NCBI RefSeq assembly: GCF_900168325.1 | Contig: NZ_FVZE01000003.1 | Location: forward strand, 1-64,000 | Source of the DNA: Novosphingobium mathurense | GTDB lineage: Bacteria > Pseudomonadota > Alphaproteobacteria > Sphingomonadales > Sphingomonadaceae | Direction: 5' to 3' | DNA: 64,000 nucleotides | Shown here: positions 25,113 to 32,858 of the stretch, one piece after another | Numbering within the stretch: position 1 is the stretch's first letter | Layout: each line of letters starts with the position of its first letter | Notes under the pieces: model-generated | Databases searched by the model: none | Told to the model about the DNA's origin: nothing | What the model saw: the letters and a program-made list of their open reading frames with translations, nothing else | Position numbers and translations under genes: made by a program

Positions 25113-27380
25113 GTGAGGCATTCTGCAATTCTTGGCGTGACAACTGGGCGTCACGCCATCGTGGCCGGCTCACTGGCTGGATTACTGGTCGCCGCACCCG
25201 CGCTCGCGCAGGACTTGAATTCGGCTGATGCAGCCGATGTGGCCCAGGATGCCGGCGTCATCATCGTCACCGCACAAAAGCGCACGCAAGACATTCTTCA
25301 AGTCCCGGCCGCCGTCTCGGCAATCAGCGAAAAGACGCTCGATGCGGCGCAGGTCAAGGATTTCACCGACATCACCAATGTCGCCCCGTCGGTTACGGTG
25401 GCCAGCGCGGGCAACTCGGCTTCGTCGACCGTGTCGCTGCGCGGCGTCGGCACGCTGTCGTTCTCCACCAGCGTCGAGCCGTCGGTTTCGATCGTTGTGG
25501 ATGACGTCGCCCTGCTTCAGCAGGGTCAGGCATTCGGCAAGCTCAATGACATTGCCCGTATCGAAGTGCTGCGCGGACCGCAGGATTCGCTATTCGGCAA
25601 GAACGCTTCAGCTGGCGTGATCAACATCGTGACCAAGGATCCGACGAGCACGTTGAGTGGCTTTGTCGAAGGCTTGATGACCGACGACAACGAAGTGCGC
25701 GTGAACGGCAACCTGTCCGGTCCCATCGGTGACAGCGCAGGCTTCCGCGTCAACGCCTTCTACGGCGATCGCAAGGGCTATATTCGCAACCTGACCAACA
25801 ACTCCTGGCTCAACGGCGAGGAAAGCTACGGTTTCCGCGGCAAGGTCAACTACGACAGCGGCATTCTGTCTGTCCAGCTGATCGGTGACTACAGCAACAC
25901 CAAGTCGAGCGGCAACCAGCCGACCTACTACTACGTCGCTCCCGGCACTCTTCAGAACGGTCGCCCGATTAATTTGGGCGGGGTCGTCCCCGGCATGGCC
26001 AACACCGAAGTCACGGTGAACGATGACCAGCTTTCGAATACGGAACAGTGGATGGCATCGGCCAAGATCGGACTCGATCTCGGTTTTGCTTCGCTGACCT
26101 CGATCAGCAGTTACCAGGACTGGAAGCTGGACACCACGACGGACCTCGACTTCACCCCATCATTCGTCATCCGCCAGGGCGGCCCGTACCATGCGAAGCA
26201 GTACGCGCAGGAACTGCGCCTGACTTCGGCCGATACCGGTTCGTTCGACTACCTTGTGGGTCTCTATTACGCGGACGGCGAGACGGATCGCCAGTTCGCG
26301 CGCGATACCGCTTCGTTCCTGACTTTCCTGCGCCGCAACTGGGATTCGACCGCTTCGACGCGGACGCTGGCGGCCTTCGCGCAGCTCGGCTACGATCTCT
26401 CGGAACAGACCAAACTGACCGTCGGCGGACGCATCAACAACGAGAAGGTAGGTGTCTTCTACCGCGACAACATCCCGGCCACCCCGATTGTCTACGAGGG
26501 GCAGGCGAAAGATACCGCCGTCACGGGTAAAGCGTCATTGCAGCACTTCATCACCGACGAACTGATGACCTATGCCTCGATTGCGACCGGTTACAAGGGT
26601 CAGGCCTACGACATCTCGTCCGGGTTCAACCAGTCGCGCATCGACAACCTGGTGAAGCCGGAAAACTCGGTTGCTTACGAAGTCGGCGTAAAGGGCCGGT
26701 TCTGGGATAATCGCGGCTCGTTCGGCCTCACCGGCTTCTGGACCGATTACGACGACTTCCAGGCCCAGAATGTCGAATTCGTGGGAGGCGCAATCCAGCC
26801 GGTTCTTCGCAATGTCGGCAAGTTGCGCACCAAGGGTATCGAGTTCGAAGGAACGTTGCGCCCCGTGGACGGCCTCTCGCTTTTTGCATCGGCAGCCTAT
26901 GTCGATGCGAAGATCCGCAAGTTCCCGAACGCGACCTGCTATCCGGGCCAGACGGCTGCTCAAGGCTGCGTCGGCGGTTCGCAGGATCTTGCCGGCGCCG
27001 GCTTGGCCAACTCGCCGAAGTTCAAGTACAACATCGGCGGCAACTTCGAAACGCCGCTGGGCAATTCGCCCATCAGCGTCTTCACTTCGGCCAACTATGT
27101 CTGGCAGGACGACGTGAACTTCGCGCTCGACGGCAACCCGCTGACCGTGCAAAAAGCTTACGGCATCGCCAATGCCACCATCGGCCTGCGCGAAACCGAG
27201 AACCGCAACTGGGAAGTCTCGCTGTTCGTCAACAACCTGTTCGACAAGTCCTATGCCGCGGTGCTGACCGACTATTCGGACAATGGCTATACCGGCACGG
27301 CGATCGTGCAGCAGGTGCCCCGCAATTACAGCCGCTATGTCGGCATCAAGTTGCGCTTCGGATTTGGCGGCGACCGCTAA
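25113..27380 (+). CDS. TonB-dependent receptor of the uronate locus
   Basis: A 755-residue outer-membrane receptor: signal peptide ending near APALAQD, a TonB-box-like VIIVTAQKR, plug landmarks (TNVAPSVTVASAGNS, SLRGVGTLSFSTSVEPSVSIVVDDVAL, VLRGPQDSLFGKNASAGVINIV) and a barrel ending in LRFGFGGDR. The last residue is Arg rather than the usual terminal Phe, which is mildly odd. The GTG start follows AGGGAGA. With a FadR-type site upstream and glycan enzymes downstream, it probably takes up a glucuronate-containing oligosaccharide. No SusD partner is present, as expected for proteobacteria. Confidence 0.92.
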   Translation: MRHSAILGVTTGRHAIVAGSLAGLLVAAPALAQDLNSADAADVAQDAGVIIVTAQKRTQDILQVPAAVSAISEKTLDAAQVKDFTDITNVAPSVTVASAGNSASSTVSLRGVGTLSFSTSVEPSVSIVVDDVALLQQGQAFGKLNDIARIEVLRGPQDSLFGKNASAGVINIVTKDPTSTLSGFVEGLMTDDNEVRVNGNLSGPIGDSAGFRVNAFYGDRKGYIRNLTNNSWLNGEESYGFRGKVNYDSGILSVQLIGDYSNTKSSGNQPTYYYVAPGTLQNGRPINLGGVVPGMANTEVTVNDDQLSNTEQWMASAKIGLDLGFASLTSISSYQDWKLDTTTDLDFTPSFVIRQGGPYHAKQYAQELRLTSADTGSFDYLVGLYYADGETDRQFARDTASFLTFLRRNWDSTASTRTLAAFAQLGYDLSEQTKLTVGGRINNEKVGVFYRDNIPATPIVYEGQAKDTAVTGKASLQHFITDELMTYASIATGYKGQAYDISSGFNQSRIDNLVKPENSVAYEVGVKGRFWDNRGSFGLTGFWTDYDDFQAQNVEFVGGAIQPVLRNVGKLRTKGIEFEGTLRPVDGLSLFASAAYVDAKIRKFPNATCYPGQTAAQGCVGGSQDLAGAGLANSPKFKYNIGGNFETPLGNSPISVFTSANYVWQDDVNFALDGNPLTVQKAYGIANATIGLRETENRNWEVSLFVNNLFDKSYAAVLTDYSDNGYTGTAIVQQVPRNYSRYVGIKLRFGFGGDR

Positions 27381-27406
27381 CGCCGTCCGGCAACCTGAAA
27401 GTCCCC

Positions 27407-27436
27407 GGGGTCGGCGCAATCGCGCCGGCCCCTTTT
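27407..27436 (+). terminator. Rho-independent terminator after TonB receptor
   Basis: GGGGTCGGCGC pairs with GCGCCGGCCCC (one T·G wobble) around a four-base loop and is followed by TTTTCTT. It lies 27 bases after the receptor stop. Confidence 0.85.
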
Positions 27437-27747
27437 CTTATGCAATAGGCCGGGCCTTGGCCAGCGGCTCCAGCGCGCCGCGGGTCTTCACGCACAATGC
27501 TGGCAAAAATTCGTTCTGAAAGAGGCTGTGTCCTGTGATCGGCACTGCCTCGCCCCAACCGCGATGGCGATCGCACCAGCCAAATGGCCCGCACGTTCCA
27601 TTCCAATGGAAGCAGCGCAGCAATAGCCGTTGGCACAATGAACCTGGCGGCGCGACAGACCGGAAATTGTCCGACTTCAGTCCGTCATTACGGATAACGG
27701 CCCGGGTTCTCATGTCGTCGACCTAGGCGGCCCCACAAGCGATAACG
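27437..27747. other. Intergenic stretch with possible transposase scrap
   Basis: Between convergent receptor and sulfatase genes. A short plus-strand text near 27680-27715 reads SVITDNGPGSH, reminiscent of the DDE motif around a transposase Asp (TDNG), but the flanks do not continue the match. I would not call it an element. Confidence 0.35.
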
Positions 27748-29346
27748 TTACGTCTGCGGGGGGTGTGCCGCGGAAGGAGAAGCGCCGTTACCGAATTTCG
27801 GCATCGGTGGATCAGGCGGGACCTCGCGTGAATCCCGTTCAATGGGCGGAACGCCGGTGGTCGATATATACCGATCCAACAGCCTGCGCGTGAGCGCGTC
27901 GCGCGTCCCGGCATATCGGCGATCATCGATCAGGTTAACGAGCTCCGCGGGATCCTTCTTGCGGTCGTAAAGCTCGGATTGGCCTTTCGGGCGCGAAATG
28001 AGCTTGTAGGCCGGAGTGGTGATCGCCGCCGCGCGCGTAACGGTCTGTGGGAAGTCGTTCTGGACTTCGTGCTTGGCCGTGTAGAGATTCGGCGGCCCTT
28101 CCATCCGGGGCTCGAATGCTTGCGGCTCGAAGATGTCGTAGCCGGATTCGGTGAAAGCAGCGCGTTCGGGATCCCCTGCAGCTCCGCCGAGTTGGGGCAG
28201 CAGGCTGCGGGCGAAGATCGCCTGCTTCGGCTTCACCGCGCCAAGATCGAGGAAGGTCGGCATGATGTCGAACAGCTCGGTCATCTCGGGAACGACATGA
28301 CCTTGCGCACCGCCCGGCATGCGGATCACCAGTGGCACCCGCGTCAGGCAGCTTTCCAGCCCGCCAGGCCACTTCTCGACCATTCCGTAGTCCCCTGCGT
28401 AATCGCCATGATCCGAACTTGCGACGAGAACGGTATCACTGGCGCGCCCGGTTCGTTCGAGTGCTTCCATCAATTGCCCAAGCAGCCAATCGGCATAGCT
28501 CACCTGCCCGTAATAAGTGGCACGCACACGCCGGAACACAGCATCGCCAACTTCGTCGAGGTGATAGGCCTTCCTGACGGCTTCCTGATACTCCGGCTTT
28601 TTCGCCAGCCCGGGAGGAGCCAGATCGGGTAGGTCACCGGGCTTGTACATGTCGGCAAAGCCCTGAGGCGCAAAGTAAGGCGGGTGCGGCGAACCGATCG
28701 CCAGGAAAATGCAGAATGGCCGCTCCTGCTCACGCCGCTCCAGAATCTTTAGGGCCGACTGCAACAACCTGTAATCGTTCGTCTGGCGTGGATCGGGCTT
28801 GGCATCGATGAGCATCGTATTCGGGGCATCAAGATCGAACGGAGTATTCCCTCCCCCGCCTTGCCACGGAAAATCCAGCCAGTTCGTCAGACTCAGCGGG
28901 AAGCTTGCCTCCGCCAAGGCGTCATTCTTGCCGATCAGATATGTGTCGTAACCCGATTCCTTGAGATAGCGCAGCATGTTCGGTTCATCGGGCCTGATGA
29001 AGTAGTAGAGGCTACGATGCCCGGTGTTGGCCACGGGCAGCCCGGTCAAGAGGCTGCATCGCGAAGCACCGCAGACCGGGTACTGGACATGACAGTCCGC
29101 AAAGCGTGTCCCCTGTCGTGCAAGGAGATCGAAATTGGGCGTCTTGCAGACCGGGTTGCCATAGCTCGACAGGGCGTCAGCCCGGCATTCGTCCGTCATG
29201 AACAGGATCAGATTGGGGCGCGATCCGGCGGTCGGGCGTACTGCCTGAGCCAGCACCTTGGGGGCACCGAAGATCGCAGATGCGCCCGCGATCCCAGCAA
29301 TCCCATCGCGAATGACCGACCGACGGTCGACCTTGCGTGCCGACAT
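27748..29346 (-). CDS. Type I sulfatase, probably Tat-exported
   Basis: A 532-residue alkaline-phosphatase-fold sulfatase. The N-terminus (DRRSVIRDG then a hydrophobic GIAGASAIFGA, cleavage near VLAQA) looks like a Tat signal. Metal-site segments are NLILFMTDECRADALSSYG and VASSDHGDYAGDYGM. The formylglycine motif is C92-G-A-S-R96 (CGASRCSLLTG), with Ala where most aerobic enzymes have Pro. ATG at 29346 follows GGAAGAGAGA. It is divergent from the carboxylesterase, with a perfect FadR-type palindrome between. It may desulfate a polysaccharide such as a sulfated glucuronan or a host glycan before breakdown; the substrate is unproven. Confidence 0.88.
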   Translation of the reverse strand: MSARKVDRRSVIRDGIAGIAGASAIFGAPKVLAQAVRPTAGSRPNLILFMTDECRADALSSYGNPVCKTPNFDLLARQGTRFADCHVQYPVCGASRCSLLTGLPVANTGHRSLYYFIRPDEPNMLRYLKESGYDTYLIGKNDALAEASFPLSLTNWLDFPWQGGGGNTPFDLDAPNTMLIDAKPDPRQTNDYRLLQSALKILERREQERPFCIFLAIGSPHPPYFAPQGFADMYKPGDLPDLAPPGLAKKPEYQEAVRKAYHLDEVGDAVFRRVRATYYGQVSYADWLLGQLMEALERTGRASDTVLVASSDHGDYAGDYGMVEKWPGGLESCLTRVPLVIRMPGGAQGHVVPEMTELFDIMPTFLDLGAVKPKQAIFARSLLPQLGGAAGDPERAAFTESGYDIFEPQAFEPRMEGPPNLYTAKHEVQNDFPQTVTRAAAITTPAYKLISRPKGQSELYDRKKDPAELVNLIDDRRYAGTRDALTRRLLDRYISTTGVPPIERDSREVPPDPPMPKFGNGASPSAAHPPQT

Positions 29347-29373
29347 TCTCTCTTCCAATCCAATATCAGATTT

Positions 29374-29386
29374 TTGGCCTGGCCAA
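29374..29386. promoter_or_regulatory. TTGGCC-T-GGCCAA palindrome between sulfatase and esterase genes
   Basis: Perfect 13-base palindrome 28 bases from the sulfatase start and 78 bases from the esterase start. It matches the TGGT-N3-ACCA pattern with T-to-C in each arm, so it fits the same FadR-type set. Confidence 0.6.
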
Positions 29387-29464
29387 TCTGGGCAGATGTG
29401 CGCTAGAGTCAATAGCGAACGACGAAATTTCCGGGTCGTAATGCTCAGGTTGGAGACCCATGCG

Positions 29465-31063
29465 ATGCGCGCCAGACACCTCGCCACAATTCTCGCAGGG
29501 CTAATCTTAGGGTCCACTGCCGTCTCGGCCAAACCTGCAATCGACCCGGCGCCTGCAGCGATCGTGCGCACACAGAGCGGCGCGCTGTCCGGCAAGGACC
29601 GCCCGTCAGGCATTCGCACGTATCTGGGCATACCCTATGCAGCAGCGCCGGTGCGTGACTTGCGCTGGCGCGCGCCCCAGCCCGCTCCTGTCTGGTCAGG
29701 CATTCGATCGGCTGCGGAATTCGGTCCCCAGTGCTTCCAACCCCTGCGCAATGCAACAGCGAACTCGTATGCCGGTGCGGAAACGATGTCCGAGGACTGC
29801 CTTTATCTCAACGTGTGGACCAAACCCGGGACCAAAAAAGCACCGGTCATTGTCTACATTCATGGCGGGGCATTCTACACCGGTGCCGGGAGCTTTCCGA
29901 TCTACGATGGCGAAACCATCGCTGAGCACGGAGCGGTTTTCGTCAACCTCAATTACCGCGTAGGACCGCTCGGCTTCCTTGCCCTTCCCGAACTCAGCGC
30001 TGAGTCCGCGCACGGCGCATCGGGAAACTATGGCCTTCTTGACCAGATCGCCGCGCTTCAGTGGATCAAGCGCAACATATCGGAATTCGGCGGTGATCCA
30101 GACAACATCATGATCGTCGGCCAATCGGCGGGTTCGATGTCCGTACTCACGCTTCAGGCCAGCCCGCTGGCCAAGGGACTGTTCCAGCGTGCAGTCGGTA
30201 TGAGCGGGGCGATGATCGCAGGAGCGATCACCATGCCGTCACTCGCCGAGGCCGAAGAAGCGGGAAGCAAGCTCGAGGGGGTCTGGAAGGCGGCCAACCT
30301 GTTACAGTTGCGGGCAATGCCCGCTGATCGCCTCGTCGTGCCGCGGGTGCCCGGGGGGCCCAGCACTGGCCCCGCGATCGACGGATATGTCCTCCCCGCG
30401 CCGATCACCGAGATCTTCAAGCGCGGTCAGCAGGCCGACGTCCCCCTGATGCTCGGCTTCACGCGCGATGAAGCGCTCGGCGGCATGGGGCCGGTAGAGG
30501 GACTAACCGAATACATGGCCAAGGCGCAGGCACAATACGGCGACCGCGCGACGAAGTTTCTCGAGCTTTATCGGGCTACGAACGACGCCGAGGCGAAAGC
30601 ACAGTCCCGGCTCGCAGACCGCGACAATACGGTTGCACTGGGCATGTTCGCGTGGGCATCCCTGCAGAAGGCGCACGGTCATGCGCCGGTATTCGCGTAT
30701 GAGTTCGCCCGCCCCCATTCCTTTGCGCCTGGCGTTGTATTCTCGGACCTCGATCCGGCCAGCGCCGGCGCCTATCATACCTCGGAAGTTCCCTTCTGGC
30801 TCGGCACGCTCGACAGTTTCAATCGCTACCGCCATACCCGCGACTGGACCGCGAAGGACCGGCAAATCGGCGAAAAGATGGTCACGGCCCTGATCGCCTT
30901 TGCGCGGACCGGATCACCGAACGCACCCGGCGCTGTTTTCCCCCAATTCGATGCAGGCATGCCCCGGCTAACGATGATTGCGGACGATCTGCGTCCGGCG
31001 CCGTGGCCGGCCAGAGAGCGACTGCTTTTCTTCGACACCAGCAACACCATTTCCAACCCTTGA
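29465..31063 (+). CDS. Secreted type-B carboxylesterase
   Basis: A 532-residue alpha/beta hydrolase of the carboxylesterase B family. Signal peptide MRARHLATILAGLILGSTAVSA; oxyanion segment VYIHGGAFYTGAG; nucleophile S221 in GQSAGS after GGDPDNIMIVG; catalytic His in GAYHTSEVPFWLG; EDCLYLNVWTKPG is the family signature. The ATG at 29465 is eight bases after GGAG; ATG 29441 is a less likely alternative. In a glucuronate locus it may remove acetyl, feruloyl or methyl esters from hemicellulose side chains, though type-B esterases are broad and this is inferred from context. Confidence 0.88.
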   Translation: MRARHLATILAGLILGSTAVSAKPAIDPAPAAIVRTQSGALSGKDRPSGIRTYLGIPYAAAPVRDLRWRAPQPAPVWSGIRSAAEFGPQCFQPLRNATANSYAGAETMSEDCLYLNVWTKPGTKKAPVIVYIHGGAFYTGAGSFPIYDGETIAEHGAVFVNLNYRVGPLGFLALPELSAESAHGASGNYGLLDQIAALQWIKRNISEFGGDPDNIMIVGQSAGSMSVLTLQASPLAKGLFQRAVGMSGAMIAGAITMPSLAEAEEAGSKLEGVWKAANLLQLRAMPADRLVVPRVPGGPSTGPAIDGYVLPAPITEIFKRGQQADVPLMLGFTRDEALGGMGPVEGLTEYMAKAQAQYGDRATKFLELYRATNDAEAKAQSRLADRDNTVALGMFAWASLQKAHGHAPVFAYEFARPHSFAPGVVFSDLDPASAGAYHTSEVPFWLGTLDSFNRYRHTRDWTAKDRQIGEKMVTALIAFARTGSPNAPGAVFPQFDAGMPRLTMIADDLRPAPWPARERLLFFDTSNTISNP

Positions 31064-31548
31064 AGCTGCTTGGGCCAGCCATGGGCAGGTCGGGACAGTG
31101 CATCGGTGACGCTTGCCCGCGGGCTTATCGCGGCCTCGGGCGCACGCCCCGCTGGAGAAGGATACCGGCGCTTGCCACGTGGCAAGTCCTGTAAGATGAA
31201 GCCGATTGCCCCGAAGGGCGCCGGCCCCGTGTGTCGGGACGTTCTGCGCTGACGGTGTCGCCTTAGCTCCCCAAGGCGGTCGACGCCGGCCCCGATAGCG
31301 ATCCGGACGACGCGGCAGACGCACTTGCCTGGAAGCCGAATCGGCTGTCCGCAGTCCTTTGACGCCCGATCGTATAAGGCATACCCACGTTTGCCGACTG
31401 ATAGTTTGCGAGGGGCAACGCGAGCCGGTCATATGGACTGTGCAACCGCCATCGACAGATCCGCAGGAGCGCTCGAAGCGACAGCTGCGTCCAATCTGAG
31501 CCGCTCCCTTTGATCGCGCTCCGCGCAGCCTAATCTGCCATACGTGGC
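31064..31548. other. Intergenic stretch between esterase and MFS genes
   Basis: Nearly 500 bases between convergent genes. Apart from a 16-base palindrome (31171-31186) I see no gene; short open frames lack ribosome sites and homology I can recognise. Confidence 0.55.
31171..31186. repeat. CTTGCCACGTGGCAAG perfect palindrome
   Basis: A 16-base perfect palindrome with CACGTG at its centre, between convergent genes and far from any start codon. It may be part of a terminator or a binding site for an unknown protein. Confidence 0.5.
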
Positions 31549-32832
31549 TCAGCCCAGTTCGGCCCTTCCGTTCGAACCGTCCGGGGACTTCGGAGAAGAC
31601 CGCAGAAGGCCCCAGAGGACGCACGCCCCTACCAGGTCCAGGCAACCGAGCGCTACGAACAGGGGGGCGTACCCGAACTGGTCGGCGCTCTGGCCAATGA
31701 GGAAGGTGAACAGCATGCCCCCGATCCAGGCGATGGAACCGGCCATGCCGCTGGCGGTTCCCACAGCTCGCGTGTCGAATATATCCGCGCACAAGGTGAT
31801 GAGCGCACCGTTCAACATCTGGTGGGCGAAGCCGCCGACGCAGAAGAGAGCGATCGCAAGCCCCGGGGAACCGGCGAGACCAATGCAGGCCGGCCCGATC
31901 ATACACAGGGCGCCGACGGTCATCGTCACCTTGCGCGACGCAATCATTCCCGCCCCACGCCGCATCAGCGCATTGGGCAGAATACCGGCGGCCAGTGAAC
32001 CGAAGTCGGCTGCCAAGAAGGGAAGCCAAGCCCAGAGCGCGATATCGCGCAAGTTCAACCCCCAGACCGAGACGAGATAGAGCGGGATGAAGAAATTGAA
32101 GGTCTGCCATGCCGGTTCGGCCAGAAACCTCGGTACGGCGATTGCCCAGAAACCGCGGCTTCGGAGAACTGCACCGCGCGTTGCCGGACGCACTTCTCCC
32201 TCGATGCCCTGTTCGTTCTTCTTCAGCTCTTCCAGCTCACCGGGCGTTATCGCGGGATGGTCTTCCGGCTTGCGGTAACCGAACCACCACAACAAGGCCC
32301 ATGCGACGCTGAGACCGCCGGTAATCAGGAACGCTTCCTGCCAACCCCACCACAGGATGCAAAAGGCGACAAGCGGTGGCGCCAGCATCGAACCCACGCT
32401 TGTGCCCATCTGGAAGCAGCTGGTTGCCAGTGGGCGCTGGTGCGCGGGAAACCATTCGGAAGTCACTTTCGCCCCTGCAGGAATGGCTGCGGCTTCAGTG
32501 GCGCCAAGTGCTGCGCGGAATGCCGCCAGACTCGGCCAGCCTGTGGCTAAGGCATGCCCCATATTGGCCAGAGCCCACCCCATCGCGAAGATGAAGAAGC
32601 CAAGCCGTGTTCCCAGTGAGTCCAGCAAGGCCCCAGCCACTGTCTGCATGGCGGTATAGCTCGCCTGGAACGCCAGCACGACCCAGCTATACTGCTCCGT
32701 CGTCATGCCGAACTCATCTTTGAGCGTCGGCGCTGCGACGGAGAGCGTGGAGCGCGCCAGATAATTCATGATCGTACCCAGCGTGACCAGCCCGATCATC
32801 CACCAGCGCAGCTTACCCTTGAAGATGGCCAT
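31549..32832 (-). CDS. MFS transporter, hexuronate (ExuT/ACS) type
   Basis: A 427-residue carrier with about 12 membrane segments. It opens RWWMIGLVTLGTIMNYLARSTLSVAAPTLKDEFGMTTEQYSWV, the hallmark of anion:cation symporters such as ExuT and GudP, and has RAALGATEAAAIPAGAKVTSEWFPAHQRPLATS. It is last in the manD-kinase-GH2-MFS minus-strand series, 26 bases after the GH2 stop. Import of glucuronate or a glucuronide across the inner membrane is the likely role. Confidence 0.88.
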   Translation of the reverse strand: MAIFKGKLRWWMIGLVTLGTIMNYLARSTLSVAAPTLKDEFGMTTEQYSWVVLAFQASYTAMQTVAGALLDSLGTRLGFFIFAMGWALANMGHALATGWPSLAAFRAALGATEAAAIPAGAKVTSEWFPAHQRPLATSCFQMGTSVGSMLAPPLVAFCILWWGWQEAFLITGGLSVAWALLWWFGYRKPEDHPAITPGELEELKKNEQGIEGEVRPATRGAVLRSRGFWAIAVPRFLAEPAWQTFNFFIPLYLVSVWGLNLRDIALWAWLPFLAADFGSLAAGILPNALMRRGAGMIASRKVTMTVGALCMIGPACIGLAGSPGLAIALFCVGGFAHQMLNGALITLCADIFDTRAVGTASGMAGSIAWIGGMLFTFLIGQSADQFGYAPLFVALGCLDLVGACVLWGLLRSSPKSPDGSNGRAELG

Positions 32833-32858
32833 GATTTCCTACTTCCAATGCCAGAGAA

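Noticed and set aside
27660..27720. SVITDNGPGSH text like a transposase DDE motif
   Set aside because: Only about eight residues match and the flanks do not continue; chance cannot be excluded.
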